Part shown: positions 12,196 to 22,539 of the stretch, piece by piece
How the letters are laid out: the number at the start of each line of letters is the position of its first letter
Numbering within the stretch: the first letter of the stretch is position 1
Source: Sabethes cyaneus
Lineage: Eukaryota > Arthropoda > Insecta > Diptera > Culicidae
DNA: 64,000 nucleotides
NCBI RefSeq assembly: GCF_943734655.1
Contig: NC_071354.1
Span: forward strand, 12,680,001 to 12,744,000
Direction: 5' to 3'
The notes under the pieces: model-generated
Database searches by the model: none
What the model saw: the letters and a program-made list of their open reading frames with translations, nothing else
What the model was told of the DNA's origin: nothing
Translations under genes and position numbers: made by a program

Positions 12196-12539
12196 ATTAT
12201 GAAAAGCCACAAAGATAGCTGGTACGAGCCTGCTCATGAATCAACCACCTTCTACATGTATCAACAAGACATCTAGCAACAAGCACCCGGTATTCCAACT
12301 GGGTCTCTTTTATCATTTTCTCGATTTTCGATGTGACAGTACCAAACGGAATATAAAACACGTTCGAGTTGATTAGCAATAAAGCGACGATAGTGGAGTC
12401 ATTTTTGAATAGGCCTAAACCCCATTATTTTATTAAGCAACAGTAGAAAAACCTACAATAATAGTTAACAATAACTAACAATAAAGCACAAATATGAATT
12501 TACAAAAAAATAGTAAATCGACAATGAGTAAAACTGACT

Positions 12540-12780
12540 ATATGGGCAAAGTCTTCATAAAAAAAATGATAGCACTAACTTGTTCCCTTACATGGTACAT
12601 CAACCCTTGCACAAGCTGTTTTCCCATTTGTTTAAACTGATTTTTGTCGCCTGCAGTTTCACCCTTCGTCTTCAGTTTACCCTTCACAATCGACCAGTAG
12701 TTTCGGGGTATTGGCCGTATTCCACTCCTTGATGACCACGTTTGACACCATTGTCGCTGTATCACCGTTTGGTCGAGTTT
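12540..12780 (-). pseudogene. Tc1/mariner-type transposase C-terminal fragment
   Basis: The minus-strand translation contains RPIPRNYWSIVKGKLKTKGE followed by a Gln/Val-rich helix (KQLVQGLMYHVREQVS). This matches the transposase C-terminal region around the last catalytic acidic residue, usually written PxxNPIExxWxxxK; here the catalytic Glu/Asp position is Arg/Asn-like, so the copy is dead. No terminal repeats were located around it. A relic of a cut-and-paste transposon. Confidence 0.6.
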
Positions 12781-12879
12781 GAAGCCAGCCAAATCGCGCT
12801 AAAAAATAATTGGCCTCATGCAACTGCAGAAAAAGCAGCAGGCTCTTCTGAAAGGACTGCTTTTAATTTATATCCTATC

Positions 12880-13330
12880 GATCAACTTACTTACTCACTT
12901 AGGTGGCTTGCCGTCCTAAAACAAAGCTTGTTGAACAAAGTTTCTCCATGTAACTCGGTTGAAGGCTACCACTCTCCAATTCCTTGGACACCGAGTACTC
13001 TGCGCCAGATCTCGCTCCACCTGGTCTAACCATCTTGCTGCGCTCTTGGTCGTCTTGTTCCTACCGGATTTGAGGCGAACACCATCTTTGCAGGGTAGTT
13101 GTTCGGCATTCTAGCCACATGCCCTGCCCATCGTATCCGTCCAGCTTTAGCCACCGTTTGGATTCGCCATAGAACTGTGAATCGATCAAGTGAGATATAA
13201 AATTCTCGGCCAGGAGTTTGTCCTAAAACAGCGTTACAATACATTTCGTATCCATGTCGTTTCAATCGTATTTTAGCAACAAATCCTCGTGGGGTTTTCT
13301 TGAGCAGTTCTATTCTTCCAGATTTTGGTT
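12880..13330 (-). pseudogene. RTE-clade LINE, 3' end of the coding region
   Basis: The minus-strand translation shows KAGRIRWAGHVARMPNN, PAKMVF and NPVGTRRPRA. After a frameshift near 13030 the following text reads ARWLDQVERDL-like and PRNWRV-like, ending in a RNFVQQALF-like segment. This is the region after the reverse transcriptase in RTE/JAM1-type elements, whose usual form is RIRWLGHVxRM. The copy is broken by frameshifts; endonuclease and RT are absent. Confidence 0.75.
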
Positions 13331-13789
13331 TGCCTCACGGTCCGGTACTGCATCTTAAAACATCTCAAACCGGTCCTCCTTTTGTTTTCTGGCCATAGAA
13401 TAGCGAAGCTCCCGCCAATTTTTACTGTAGCTTTGCGATAACAACTTTGGGTTCCATTTGAAAAGAATCACCAGTTCCAAATGGGTTTTAACATCCGCTA
13501 CCTTTGTTTATGTTACGTTATACAAACTTAATAAGCGTTGCTTCAATAACCCTCCCTTACCTAATTTTCCGCTCTTACCCTTTCACGCCTTGTCTTCCCT
13601 GTGATATTATCAACACTTTCGTTTCATTTTTTTTCTGTGTGGACTCATCAGTGCGACCAGTATAGTTGATCTATTGTGATATCGCCCGGGTGTTTGCTGT
13701 ATGACCTGCACTGCATTTCTTTTTGCTATAATCCCTTTCGAATGAGCGATATGCATATTACATTTTAGGCGTGCTTGTGTGTAATGGGG

Positions 13790-14060
13790 TTTACCCTTCC
13801 TTCAAAGCTTGACCTACTTTACCCACTTATTCCTCACTGTCTGTACTATCCCATATTATAGCCGTCCCTGGCAAGGACTCATTCGTTCCTCTGACCAGTA
13901 CATTTTAAGGAAGGAAGGATAAATGAGGGGCCTGAGAATAAACCCATGCTAAAGTCACTTGACATCGAATGGCTTGATTCTACTAAGATTCGAACCCACG
14001 ACCACTCGCTTATCAAAGCAGACTCGGTAACCTTGCAGATACGGAGTCCCGTTTCATTAC
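13790..14060 (-). mobile_element. tRNA-derived SINE
   Basis: On the minus strand a B-box-like GGGTTCGAATCT (complement of 13986-13997) follows tRNA-like text TTTGATAAGCGAGTGGTCGT. The unrelated body continues to about 13790 with a GGAAGG-rich end. The layout (pol III promoter head plus body) is that of an insect SINE. Exact ends are uncertain. Confidence 0.5.
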
Positions 14061-14837
14061 TTTCTTCTAACCTTCCCTCCCTCGATTGCTAAAACTACCG
14101 TTATTATAAAAAAGTAATTAATGCCTGACATCATTAAAAAGATCAAGACAAGACAAGGCTGCCTTTGTTTTTCATCCACTTCCGGGTTTTCTATCGATGG
14201 CGATGATCAGATGTTGTTCAAAGGATGCAGCATTGACTCTATGACGCCATAATATAACTTTCTATCCCCCCTTCTATCAGGATGGATGATTTGTCAGAGC
14301 TCATTTTCTAGTTGGGATTTCATTATAGACCGAATAAGGCTCTTAGATTAGATTATCTTAGCGGCATGTAATTGGCAATCTAGTTATTTTTTAATTAATC
14401 TAAATTTTATTTTAATTATGCATGCACTCGCTTAAAAATAAGAATTACAAAAAACTGTCAAAAATGTTACTATGATTTCTTTCAGAAACTCACACACCTA
14501 GATCTATGCATATTTTTTATGTTGAAATTATTTTATAAGAAGTTTGTTGTCAACGTTATTTGTTTTGTTTCGTTTTCTTTGGTACCTTAAACCACAACAA
14601 TTACAATTACAATTACAATTATACGTAACCGATTGTATAAATTCAACAACCTAACTAACTCGTACGAAAATTTTCTCAAATAATAATTTACCATTTTGTT
14701 AAGTGTTGTAAATCTGCAGAAAAGTTAGAGTTCCAGTGCGTGACAGAAAGCAAAAAAAAAAAACTAGTACATCTTCCTTTAGCAGCTTAGCACCGGGTTG
14801 CTGAAAAAAACTTGTCTCTATTGCACTCAGTCCTGAG
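14061..14837. other. AT-rich DNA, possible 3' UTR of the exon at 14838-14923
   Basis: No gene seen. It contains a short ATTACA repeat (about 14597-14622). On the minus strand an AATAAA-like signal lies around 14405-14410, which would end a roughly 430-base 3' UTR if the neighbouring exon is real. Confidence 0.3.
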
Positions 14838-14923
14838 CTAATCGTCGCCATCGTCATCGGAATATTCCTTGAGCGCCCCGACTTCGTACGCCAGTGTCAT
14901 TATCCACTCTCCATTTGTACAAC
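14838..14923 (-). CDS. Candidate terminal exon of an unidentified gene
   Basis: The minus-strand sequence immediately after TTATTTTTAG (a pyrimidine/T-rich tract plus AG) reads, in phase 2, CTNGEWIMTLAYEVGALK and then EYSDDDGDD before a TAG at 14838-14840. The acidic end and smooth residue mix look like a real C terminus, but I do not recognise the protein. The acceptor AG belongs to the left edge of the mobile element at 14924-15113, and the first exon bases are that element's target-site duplication. Reading across the insertion (minus strand, from about 15150) the frame also stays open, and a second AG sits at about 15126-15130 behind the CT-rich strand of the GA tract. Upstream exons were not found in this window. 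Could be a chance open stretch of 27 codons. Confidence 0.35.
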
Positions 14924-15113
14924 CTAAAAATAAATAATAAGAAAACTTATCGAATATAAGTTCGAAAACAGACACTGAGGAAGCCTGCAAGTCGTAGGCG
15001 AAATACGTATCTGTCATTGAATAAAATACACATAGTAGAATTAAATTGGATAAGTTTTCTTATTTTTTATTTTTAGGTTTCGTATTCTACTAAGACGCTC
15101 CAAAAACTTCAGT
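14924..15113 (+). mobile_element. Short hammerhead-bearing retroelement, intact copy (Penelope/retrozyme-like)
   Basis: A 190 bp insertion flanked by the perfect 12-base direct repeat CATTTGTACAAC (14912-14923 and 15114-15125). It has outward-facing inverted arms (about 14924-14953 and 15046-15077, core GATAAGTTTTCTTATT), each ending in a pyrimidine-rich TTTTTAG that resembles a splice acceptor. A hammerhead fold lies between them, and the right tail reads CTACTAAGACGCTCC then AAAAACTTCAG. The same tail is found at 7085-7121, 47281-47310 and 48996-49025. No coding sequence. Confidence 0.7.
14971..15015 (+). ncRNA. Hammerhead ribozyme with complete core
   Basis: Read in order: stem I GACA (14971-14974), CTGAGGA (14975-14981, fits CUGANGA), one extra A (14982), stem II GCCTGC (14983-14988) pairing with GTAGGC (14994-14999) over loop AAGTC, GAAA (15000-15003), the self-complementary stem III TAC/GTA extended by A-U, C at 15011 as the expected cleavage nucleotide, and TGTC (15012-15015) closing stem I. 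All core nucleotides are canonical. The extra A after A9 is unusual, though one viroid hammerhead is known to tolerate such an insertion. The very short palindromic stem III fits the Penelope-type hammerheads that work best as dimers. Confidence 0.75.
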
Positions 15114-15142
15114 CATTTGTACAACGCCCTTGGACGAGTGAA

Positions 15143-15310
15143 AAAGTGCAAGGGAGCGAGAGAGAGAGAGAGAGAAAGAGAGAAAGCGAAAGAAAGCGGG
15201 AGGAAGAGGGAGAGAGAGAGAGGGAAAGAGAAAGAAAGAGAGAAAGCGATAGAGCGTTAGAAAGCGCAAAAGAAGAGCAAGAGCGCGTGTGAGAGAGAGA
15301 GGAAGTTTTT
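15143..15310. repeat. Purine-rich (GA)n tract
   Basis: GAGAGA and GAAAGA runs. On the minus strand this is a CT-rich tract that would serve as a strong polypyrimidine tract upstream of the candidate exon. Confidence 0.9.
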
Positions 15311-15490
15311 ATTTCTCTTTGGAAAGAAGGAGGAAAAGAGAGAAAAAGTAAGGAAGTGAGATAAATGAAAAGAGGCGCCTCTTTTCATTTATCTCACTTC
15401 TTTACTTTTTCTCTCTTTTCCTCCTTCTTTCCAAAGAGAAGTAGAAACTTCCTCTTTCTCTCTCTCACGCTCTTGCTCTTCTTTTACGCT
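15264..15490. repeat. Spacerless 227 bp palindrome
   Basis: Two arms of about 113 bases meet at AGAGGCGCCTCT, centre between 15376 and 15377. The inner roughly 60 bases of each arm match almost perfectly; the outer parts differ by a few substitutions and small indels. The arms are purine-rich on the left and pyrimidine-rich on the right, so a cruciform or a long RNA hairpin could form. No target duplication or transposon end was seen. Confidence 0.9.
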
Positions 15491-15494
15491 ATTC

Positions 15495-15760
15495 AGAAAG
15501 CTGAAGAGATGCTAGAGAAACAAAAAAGGGGAAGGAAAAAGCAAGAGAGAAAAACTTTGCGTGTGAGATTGAATTGGAGAGAAAGAAAGAAAGAGTATGA
15601 GGAAAAGAGAAAGAAAGAAAAAGAGAGGAAAAGAATGCAAGAGAAAAAGATACCTTAAAAGAGAGAAATGCACACAGAAACGGAGAGTAAATGAGAGAGA
15701 AGAGCGGGATGGAGATAGATAATAAAGAGATAAATAGGCAGGAACATTGCGATAACCAGA
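15495..15760. repeat. Purine-rich low-complexity tract
   Basis: GAAAGA/GAGAAA-type sequence. The Lys/Glu/Arg-rich frame at 15365-15658 runs through the palindrome and this tract and is compositional. Confidence 0.85.
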
Positions 15761-15822
15761 TAGAATTAGAGATATGAATGAGTTGAAAGAAAGTAATAAA
15801 TGGGCAAAACTATCGAATGAAA

Positions 15823-15890
15823 CAGTGCGGTGGTGTAAAGGTACACTTGACCGGTAATCGAGAATGGTAGGTTCGAGTCTAACCTGCCAT
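15823..15890 (+). tRNA. tRNA-like sequence (tRNA relic or SINE head)
   Basis: An A-box-like TGGTGTAAAGG (15831-15841) and a B-box-like GGTTCGAGTCT (15870-15880) are spaced as in a tRNA. A D-arm (GTGT/ACAC) and an anticodon arm (CTTGA/TCGAG around loop CCGGTAA, anticodon GGT) fold well. The acceptor stem does not pair and the T stem has a mismatch, so this is probably a degenerate tRNA or the pol III head of a SINE rather than a functional tRNA gene. Confidence 0.4.
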
Positions 15891-16079
15891 AAAATTTAAC
15901 ATTTCTGGTTGTTATTTTGAAGTTTTTCCGTTCTTGCAAATAATTATTTTTCACATCTTCCGTTCACTTATTTTCCAAAACAGAAATAAAGAGACAAATT
16001 GACTAAAATAGAGAGATAAAGAGGTAGAAAAAGAGAGACATATTGTCAGAAATGAGTAGTGGAATCAATAACTACAAAT

Positions 16080-16291
16080 GAAAAGAAGTGAAGAGGGAAA
16101 TAGCAAAAATAGAGAAAGAGAGAGAATGAGAAAGAGAAGGAAGAGAAGCAAAGGGCGGGAAACAGATGGAAAAGAAAACAAAGGAGAAGAATGGAGTGGA
16201 GTGGAGAAGGGGTGAGTCGAGGAGAGGAGAGTCGAGGAGAGGAAAGGATAGGAGAGGAAAGAAAAGGATAGGAGAGGAGAGGAAAGGATAG
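16080..16291. repeat. GA-rich tract with GGAGAGGAAAGGATA repeats
   Basis: Imperfect repeats of GGAGAGG and AAAGGATA types. The tract continues at 17865-17965 on the other side of the 1.57 kb element, showing that the element inserted into it. Confidence 0.85.
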
Positions 16292-17864
16292 CACAGTGGT
16301 CCAAAAGGGCGAAAAGTGGAACTTTTTTCCTAGCGTCTTTTGCATTCATTTTATCATTTCCGGCCTTCAGCACTTTCGTTCGAATGAATATACCCCTTAA
16401 TGTAAAACTGTCAATAGTTAGTTATTGCTTACTACAGGTCGGACTCGATTATCCCGGTGAAAAATTTTTTTTTATAATGTTAAACACGTTTTGAACGAAA
16501 ATACATTTCAAAAAACCTATTAAAATTTTTTTTTCATCCGGATTATCGAGTCCGACCTGTATTATGAAAATAAAAAAAAATAAATTTTTGGGTTACGAAA
16601 TATAGACATAGCTTCTTCGGCAAAGTTGTAAATAATGTAAAAACAAGCAACTTTGCTGAAGAAATAAAATTTCTATTTTTGTCGAGTGCTGGGCTATAGG
16701 GCATATTCTTTGAAATTTCTTTAAAGATTGGTTTTTCATTCTTAGCTTTTGTTAGTTGCATTTTACACGAACACATTGTTCTAGGAAATTATCAAAGCAC
16801 TCAAAATGCACGTTTTTGTAGAAGACCACAAATCTCTTGGACTTTTACTTTCTAAGTTATTATATATCGAAGCTTTAAATTTCCATAGCTTCACGAGCCT
16901 ATGGGGTAAAATGGGGCAAGTGGAATTATGAAATCAGTGATTCGTCTTAAAGCTTAAGACAAGTATGGGTATCCGCTTGTCTCCAACCACTCAAATGTTT
17001 CGCGTTCGCTATAGGCTCGATACACGTCCATTCTTTTGTGTTAGTAGATAGACACATAGTTTCTTCGGTAAAATTATAGAAAATATAAAGGCAAACAACT
17101 TTGCTAAAGAAATGACATTTCTATCTCTATCGAGTGCAGAGCTATAGAGCATTTTGCTTGGAAATTCTTTAAAAAATAGTTTTTCCTGCAAAGCTCATGT
17201 TGGTTGCATTTTACAAGAATATATGGTTCTAGGCGATTGTTGTAAGACTCAAAACGTTCTTACATGTTTTTGCAGAAGACTGCAAATCTCTAGGACCTTT
17301 CCTTGCAAAGTTATCGCCTTTGGCTCGTGGTGTTAAGGAAAAATAAAGCTTAAATTTAACTAAACAAACGCTAAAACCAATGAAAAACCAATTTTTAAAG
17401 AAATTTCAAAGAATATACCCTATAGTCCAGCACTCGTCAAAGATAGAAATTTTATTTCTTCAGAAAAGTTGCTTGTTTTTACATTATTTACAACTTTGCC
17501 GAAGAAGCTAATTTCCTAGAACATTGTATTCTTGTAAAATGCAACTAAGAAAAGCTAAGTATGAAAAACCAATTTTTAAAGAATATAGTTCAGCACTCGA
17601 TGCAGGTAGAAATTTTATTTCTTCGACAAAGTTGCTTGTTTTTATATTGCTTACAACTTTGCCAAAGAAGCTATGTCTATATTTCTTAACACAAAAAAGT
17701 TATTTTTTTATTTTTATTGTAGTAAGCGATGACTAACTTTTGACAGTTTTAGATTAAGGGGGATATTCATACGACGAACAAAAGTGCTGAAAACTATAAA
17801 CGATAAAATGAAACAAAACATACTAGGAAAAAAGTTCCACTTTTCTCCCTTTTGGACTACTGTG
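16292..17864. mobile_element. Long-TIR DNA element (CACAGT ends)
   Basis: Starts CACAGTGGTCCAAAAGGG and ends with the inverted form CCCTTTTGGACTACTGTG. The arms are inverted copies of each other for several hundred bases, with repeated TTTGGCAAAGTTGTAA and AAAATTTCTATCTT-like modules; the right arm has an internal tandem duplication. No transposase frame. A separate copy of one arm is at 56673-57168. The element sits in a GA-rich tract, so the target duplication is ambiguous (ATAG-like bases on both sides). The arms carry a TAAAATGGGGCAAG phrase shared with other TIR families here. Confidence 0.75.
16435..16559. mobile_element. pogo-like MITE nested in the CACAGT element
   Basis: 125 bp with inverted ends CAGGTCGGACTCGATTATCC and its complement, flanked by TA on both sides (16433-16434, 16560-16561). 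TA target use and CAGGTCxxACTCGATxATCC ends are typical of pogo/Tigger-type elements. The related copies at 56812 and about 17715 lack it, giving an empty-site comparison. Confidence 0.85.
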
Positions 17865-17965
17865 TATAGGAGAGGAAAGGAAGTTAGAGAGAGAGAAACG
17901 AGAGAGAGTAACGAGAAAATAAAGAGAGAATATGTCTCAAGAGATACAAATATGAAGATAAAGTG
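17865..17965. repeat. GA-rich tract, right remainder
   Basis: Continuation of the GGAGAGG tract interrupted at 16292. 17966-18234 beyond it is AT-rich unique sequence with no gene. Confidence 0.8.
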
Positions 17966-18234
17966 ACACGTAGAGTAGAATTATTTTGAGTAATTTCTTT
18001 AGACGTCATTTTCCAATGCACATAAAATTTATTGAACACGTCACACATTGTTCTTATGGGTTCGTTTTTGCCGCAATAAGTGCGCTGATATTGCAGTCTT
18101 AAAAAATCCCATGACCTAAAGTTCCTTGAAAAATTCCCATGACCTGAAGTTGATAACGATTAGGGAGAGAATAAGAGGAGAGTCAATTTTGCCTATCAAT
18201 TTGCCACAAAAATTGCTCTACGTATGTCTCTTCT

Positions 18235-18830
18235 TTAAGCCACGGTATTCATATCAAACAAGCGGCAACGCTCAGCATATGGTGGTAATTCCATTGGGTT
18301 TCTCCAAAGCAGATTTCTTAACGCGTAGCGCAGGAACCTAGGTTGAATAGCTTCGATTCTGTTTGACCAAATAGCTGTATATGGGCTCCAAATGGCAGCT
18401 GAAGCTTCTAGTACGGAACGAACAAGGGAATAGTATAATGCTCGTAAACAGTACGGATCAGTGAATTCCTTGGCGAGTCTTACAATAAACCCCAAATTTC
18501 TATTCGCCTTTGAAACGAAATGGGAATAGTGATTCCTGAAGGACGTCGTTGAGAATTAATTAATTAAAAAAAAAAAGAAATGGTCCCAGGTTACTCCCTT
18601 CTGGTATGCCCAAAACGTATGTAGTTTTATTACGTTCCTCTAATGAATTTCATGAAACCGTCAAAAATAACTAGGAGATCCACTAGAACTTTCTTTTGAT
18701 CGCTATAAAACTGCCTTCCAGTCAAGTGGCACACTTTTCATAAGGTTTTTAAAAGATATAATCTTATCACGCTCTACTGGAAGTAGTAATAAAACCTATT
18801 ATGCTTTTCGGTGCTTGATAGCCACCGCCA
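18235..18830 (-). pseudogene. Jockey/CR1-like LINE fragment (partial RT and C-terminal domain)
   Basis: Minus-strand translation at 18235-18535 reads NRNLGFIVRLAKEF, LRALYYSLVRSVLEASAAIW, FLRYALRNLLWRNP and LPPYAERCRLF: the post-RT region of insect non-LTR elements. Upstream, around 18565-18615, GIPEGSNLGPF matches the conserved RT block GVPQGSxLGP. The intervening RT segment with the FADD box is missing, replaced by a poly-T/A stretch near 18545-18570. Weaker similarity continues to about 18830. A dead, internally deleted, 3'-truncated copy. Confidence 0.75.
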
Positions 18831-19234
18831 TAATTTAACGAAGCTTTTCGCATTGTTCTACTGCCTAGAAATTGCCTTTGTAAAATACTAAATCATTCAG
18901 CCAGCTTTGGTAACTTGAAGATTTTTATCAGTGACCAGAAAAGTGAAGTTTTATTATTGAGGTTTATTTTAAGCAGGAAAAGTGGTTTTACTGTCAGACC
19001 ATCCTAATCGATGTTTATGGTCCCTCGTTAGAATAAATAATAAATTTTCAGTAGTTTCCGTAGTTATGCAACATATGCGCATCAATTTTAATCGTGCATT
19101 TTGGTTTGACAGGTGTATAAAATCAACGCGCCATCGAAATTTTGTTCATTTTGAAACCAAGTTGTTACAAAAGTTCAATTCAATGGACAAAGTAGTCTAA
19201 GTCCTCCCTAACAAAAAAAAAGTTGTTTTAACCG

Positions 19235-19450
19235 CTTAGTTGATTTCGAGGTATGATAATGGCCTAACAAGCCAGTCGTCGTATGTTCAAATCTCGGCTA
19301 GGAGGTGGTGCTAGATAGAGTCAGTTGGATTGTTGCACTAGCCCCGTAACTGTCCTGTACTCTACCCTAATTAGCCGGCTGTGAAGTCTGTCGATAAAGA
19401 AAAGGGCCAAGTCTAAGAAAGACGTCTAAGCCCAAGACTTTTCTTTTTTT
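19235..19450 (+). mobile_element. SINE family 1, copy 1
   Basis: tRNA-like head with B-box-like TATGTTCAAATCTC (around 19282-19295), then a body shared with 25915-26030 and 28625-28765 (GAGTCAGTTGGATTGTTGCA and AACTGTCCTGTACTC). It ends in a T-rich run near 19440-19450. Three copies in one window support the family assignment. Confidence 0.7.
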
Positions 19451-22400
19451 ATCAAAATAATTAATTTACACTTCAATTACGTAGTCGTGCTAACGTAAGA
19501 ACTAGTATGAATCTTAGATAACTTTGGACACTTTACCAATATAGACGGTAATTTTTCCTTCAAAGTTCAATATCATATGCAGCTCTAGTTGAAGGGAAAG
19601 TATAATGACAATGCCAGTATTCCTTTTATGCCTCTTTGCAAACCAGCTGTATCGCCAGTATTTGTCTAACAACGATTATGTATAACTTTTGTATAAATTG
19701 ATCCTTAAATAAATCAAAAGCTGTAAGAAGTTCTGAGCTTAAAAACAGACAGAACTTCACAAGCGGAACATATAAATGTCTATCTTTGCAAGTTCAGAGT
19801 ATCCACATTTGAATCGGAATCTCGTAAATTGAACTTTTGACAGTAAGTTTCTCCGACTTTTAAACTATTATTCTACGTACTGTATCGACAATCACAACCA
19901 TCGAATAGTGTAAATTATCATGAAAAATAACAATCTCATCTAAACGTGGACTGATTACACTACCATTCCCCCGGGCAGTTGACGGTAACCGTCTGGCGGA
20001 AATGGACAGAGGAAGCAGCTCCTCGACAACGTTTTCCGTCTGCCGCCGAGTCGGCTTGAAACAAGCACAAAAGACGTTTAAAGCGAGAGTGCATTAGCAG
20101 GATTCGTTACAACAGCCAGCCGGGCAAATCCGGGGGCAATACTTGGAAGGAACGAATGAACGAACGAAGGAACGAAGCATTGTGCATGGGGGTTATCCGG
20201 TACGGCGGACGTAAGATGCTTTCAGTGAGCAAATATTTTCGTTGCGTTTCGATTCGAAATCAGCTTTTTTCTAGTACATTTTTTTCCCTAGTATTTCACC
20301 AGGCAAGGGTAAGTACGGGTACTTTTGCCGTTTCGTACCGGCGGCGGTGGTAATGGTAGTCGGACAGGTTGAGATACTTACGTTGGAATCCGGGAACTAC
20401 ACCGTCGTCGTCGTCGGTGACTTGCAAAAGATCTGCGTCACATGAACCGGTAATGGCACCCATCAACTTCAGACAAGACCCGGGCTGTTGTGCCGATTTG
20501 CTCCTTCAACGGTGATAATGGTTGTAGGGTTGTGGAGTACCTTTTCCTGTTTGCACTGCTCGTGGATGTGATTGACTATCTGATTTGAAGAGGTTTCGCC
20601 GAGCAAGGATAGCTTGCGGGGCGTACCTACGTTCGCATGTTTGGTAACAAAATGAAAAAGCTTCCAGTTTCCGGGAACGAAAATACCGGTGAAATATTCT
20701 TTAAACTGTTCGGACGATTTCGAGTGCTTTTTAGTGCTGTTCCATCGAAGCTGAAGTGGTTTATCGGTGCTTCCATTCAGTTGAAATAACTCTATAAATC
20801 AACGATCTACTATATTTGTCGCAACTCTTCGGAATTTCAATGAAACATGCTGCCTGGGTACTTCACATTCCCCCATCGTATGGCAACCGTCAGTGATTTT
20901 TCACAGTACCTCGAATCATCATCAGTCTGAAGGAGTGTGAAATTGCGAAAGCAAGTCACTCTAACCGTATCGCATATTTCACCTCGATGCGATGTTTATT
21001 GTTGCACCCGGTTGTCAAATTGCGGAGCAAGCAATATTTTTTTCGCCAACGGAATTGGAAGTGCTTTGTTTTTTTTTGTTGTTGTTATTTTTGTTATTCT
21101 CACATTATGCTGAATGGTCGTGCAGGTAACTCCTACGCTTGTGGGGAAAACCTATTATTCGCAGTGCCGCTCGCGAAGTAAATGGCGTTGGTTATATGAG
21201 AAAAGTGTCACCCATTTATCACCGAAGTGAGAAATGGTACGCCATTCGGTCGAATGGAACAATAGAAAAAAGCTTTGGGGAAAAAAACTAAAGTCAGAAG
21301 ATAAACAAAATAAGCGGAAGAAGCGGATGGTCGAGTAATAAATAATATCAGACACTAGTGGTAGCATATATCGGAGAATAGTTAGAGCAGTTCAGTTTTT
21401 CATCATTTAATGTGACATCACTTTAATCCCACTATGCCGTGTGCGGTGCGAGCGAGACTTGAACGCAATGTGTAACGACGACGATGACTACGACACACGC
21501 TTTATTGCAAGGTGAAAAATATCACTTGCTTCTCTAGGTGAAATGCACTGCCACGGTGCCACATCCTTCCGTCCCTTCCGTTTTGTGTGTCACCTATACT
21601 ATGCGAGCATAGGTGGAAGCAATCTAGCAACGCACGGCAGAGCAAACGAGAGCTGCGTCATTGGCCCTGGCGACGGAAGCGAGGAAACCGCAAACCTACG
21701 ATGCATGCAGCAAAATGGCAAACAACGGTGTCACGCGGGAAATTGAACAGGATGCAAATTATGGCATGCAAAGTGATTCTAGGGGTTTCTTGCAGCTCTT
21801 TGCTTTAATATATTGTTAGCGTGCGTTTCAAGCGTAAGTGTGTGCAGTTGAGCGAGTATGTGTCGTTTGTGGCACCGGTGCTGGGAGTGCGAAAATCAAA
21901 CCTCATTGTTATATGTTTCCTGTCAAAGGGGTTGAAATATTTTTTGTAGGAATTATGCAACCGTCGTAATATGGTTCGTTGGCAGGTAAAAAATAATAAA
22001 TTGTCATCCTAACAGCAGTCTTGGTTTCTAGAAGATGCACAGTTGTATCATTACATTTAAAATAAGCGACGACTTCTTTGGATTGTACCATTTCCCAACA
22101 CATTATTTCGTTGACTTGTATTCCAGTAAAACAAAATTTTCTGAGACATTTTCTCACTTTTATGATTAGCAAAAATGATTTTTCATAACATCTAACTTAA
22201 AGACAACCACAATCAACCACAGAATAAAAGGGGTAACATGACGAATCCAACTGAAACACTACTTAGAAAGGAAGAGTTCATCCAACCGATCCAACTGTCA
22301 GAGAAGCATTCATTTTCAGTTATTTAATACATAATGACAATCATAAGTCAGATTTATTAGAAGGAAGTATCACCCATCCTTTTATTCAAGAGATTGCTGT

Positions 22401-22539
22401 ACTCGTACATAGAGGAGTAGCAAAAACATGTGCCTCCACTGCACTCAATCTAATGGAGTTGCATGGTTATTATTGACCTGCACAGTATTGTGCTCCAGAT
22501 TTCATAGGAAACGGATTAATGACAAATGGAACATTTGTC
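19451..22539. other. Unique DNA, no gene recognised
   Basis: About 3.1 kb. The 19.95-21.8 kb part has higher G+C and short CGTCGT runs (20401-20420), as expected for promoter-proximal, UTR or conserved non-coding DNA, but no exon or transposon could be identified. Confidence 0.35.
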
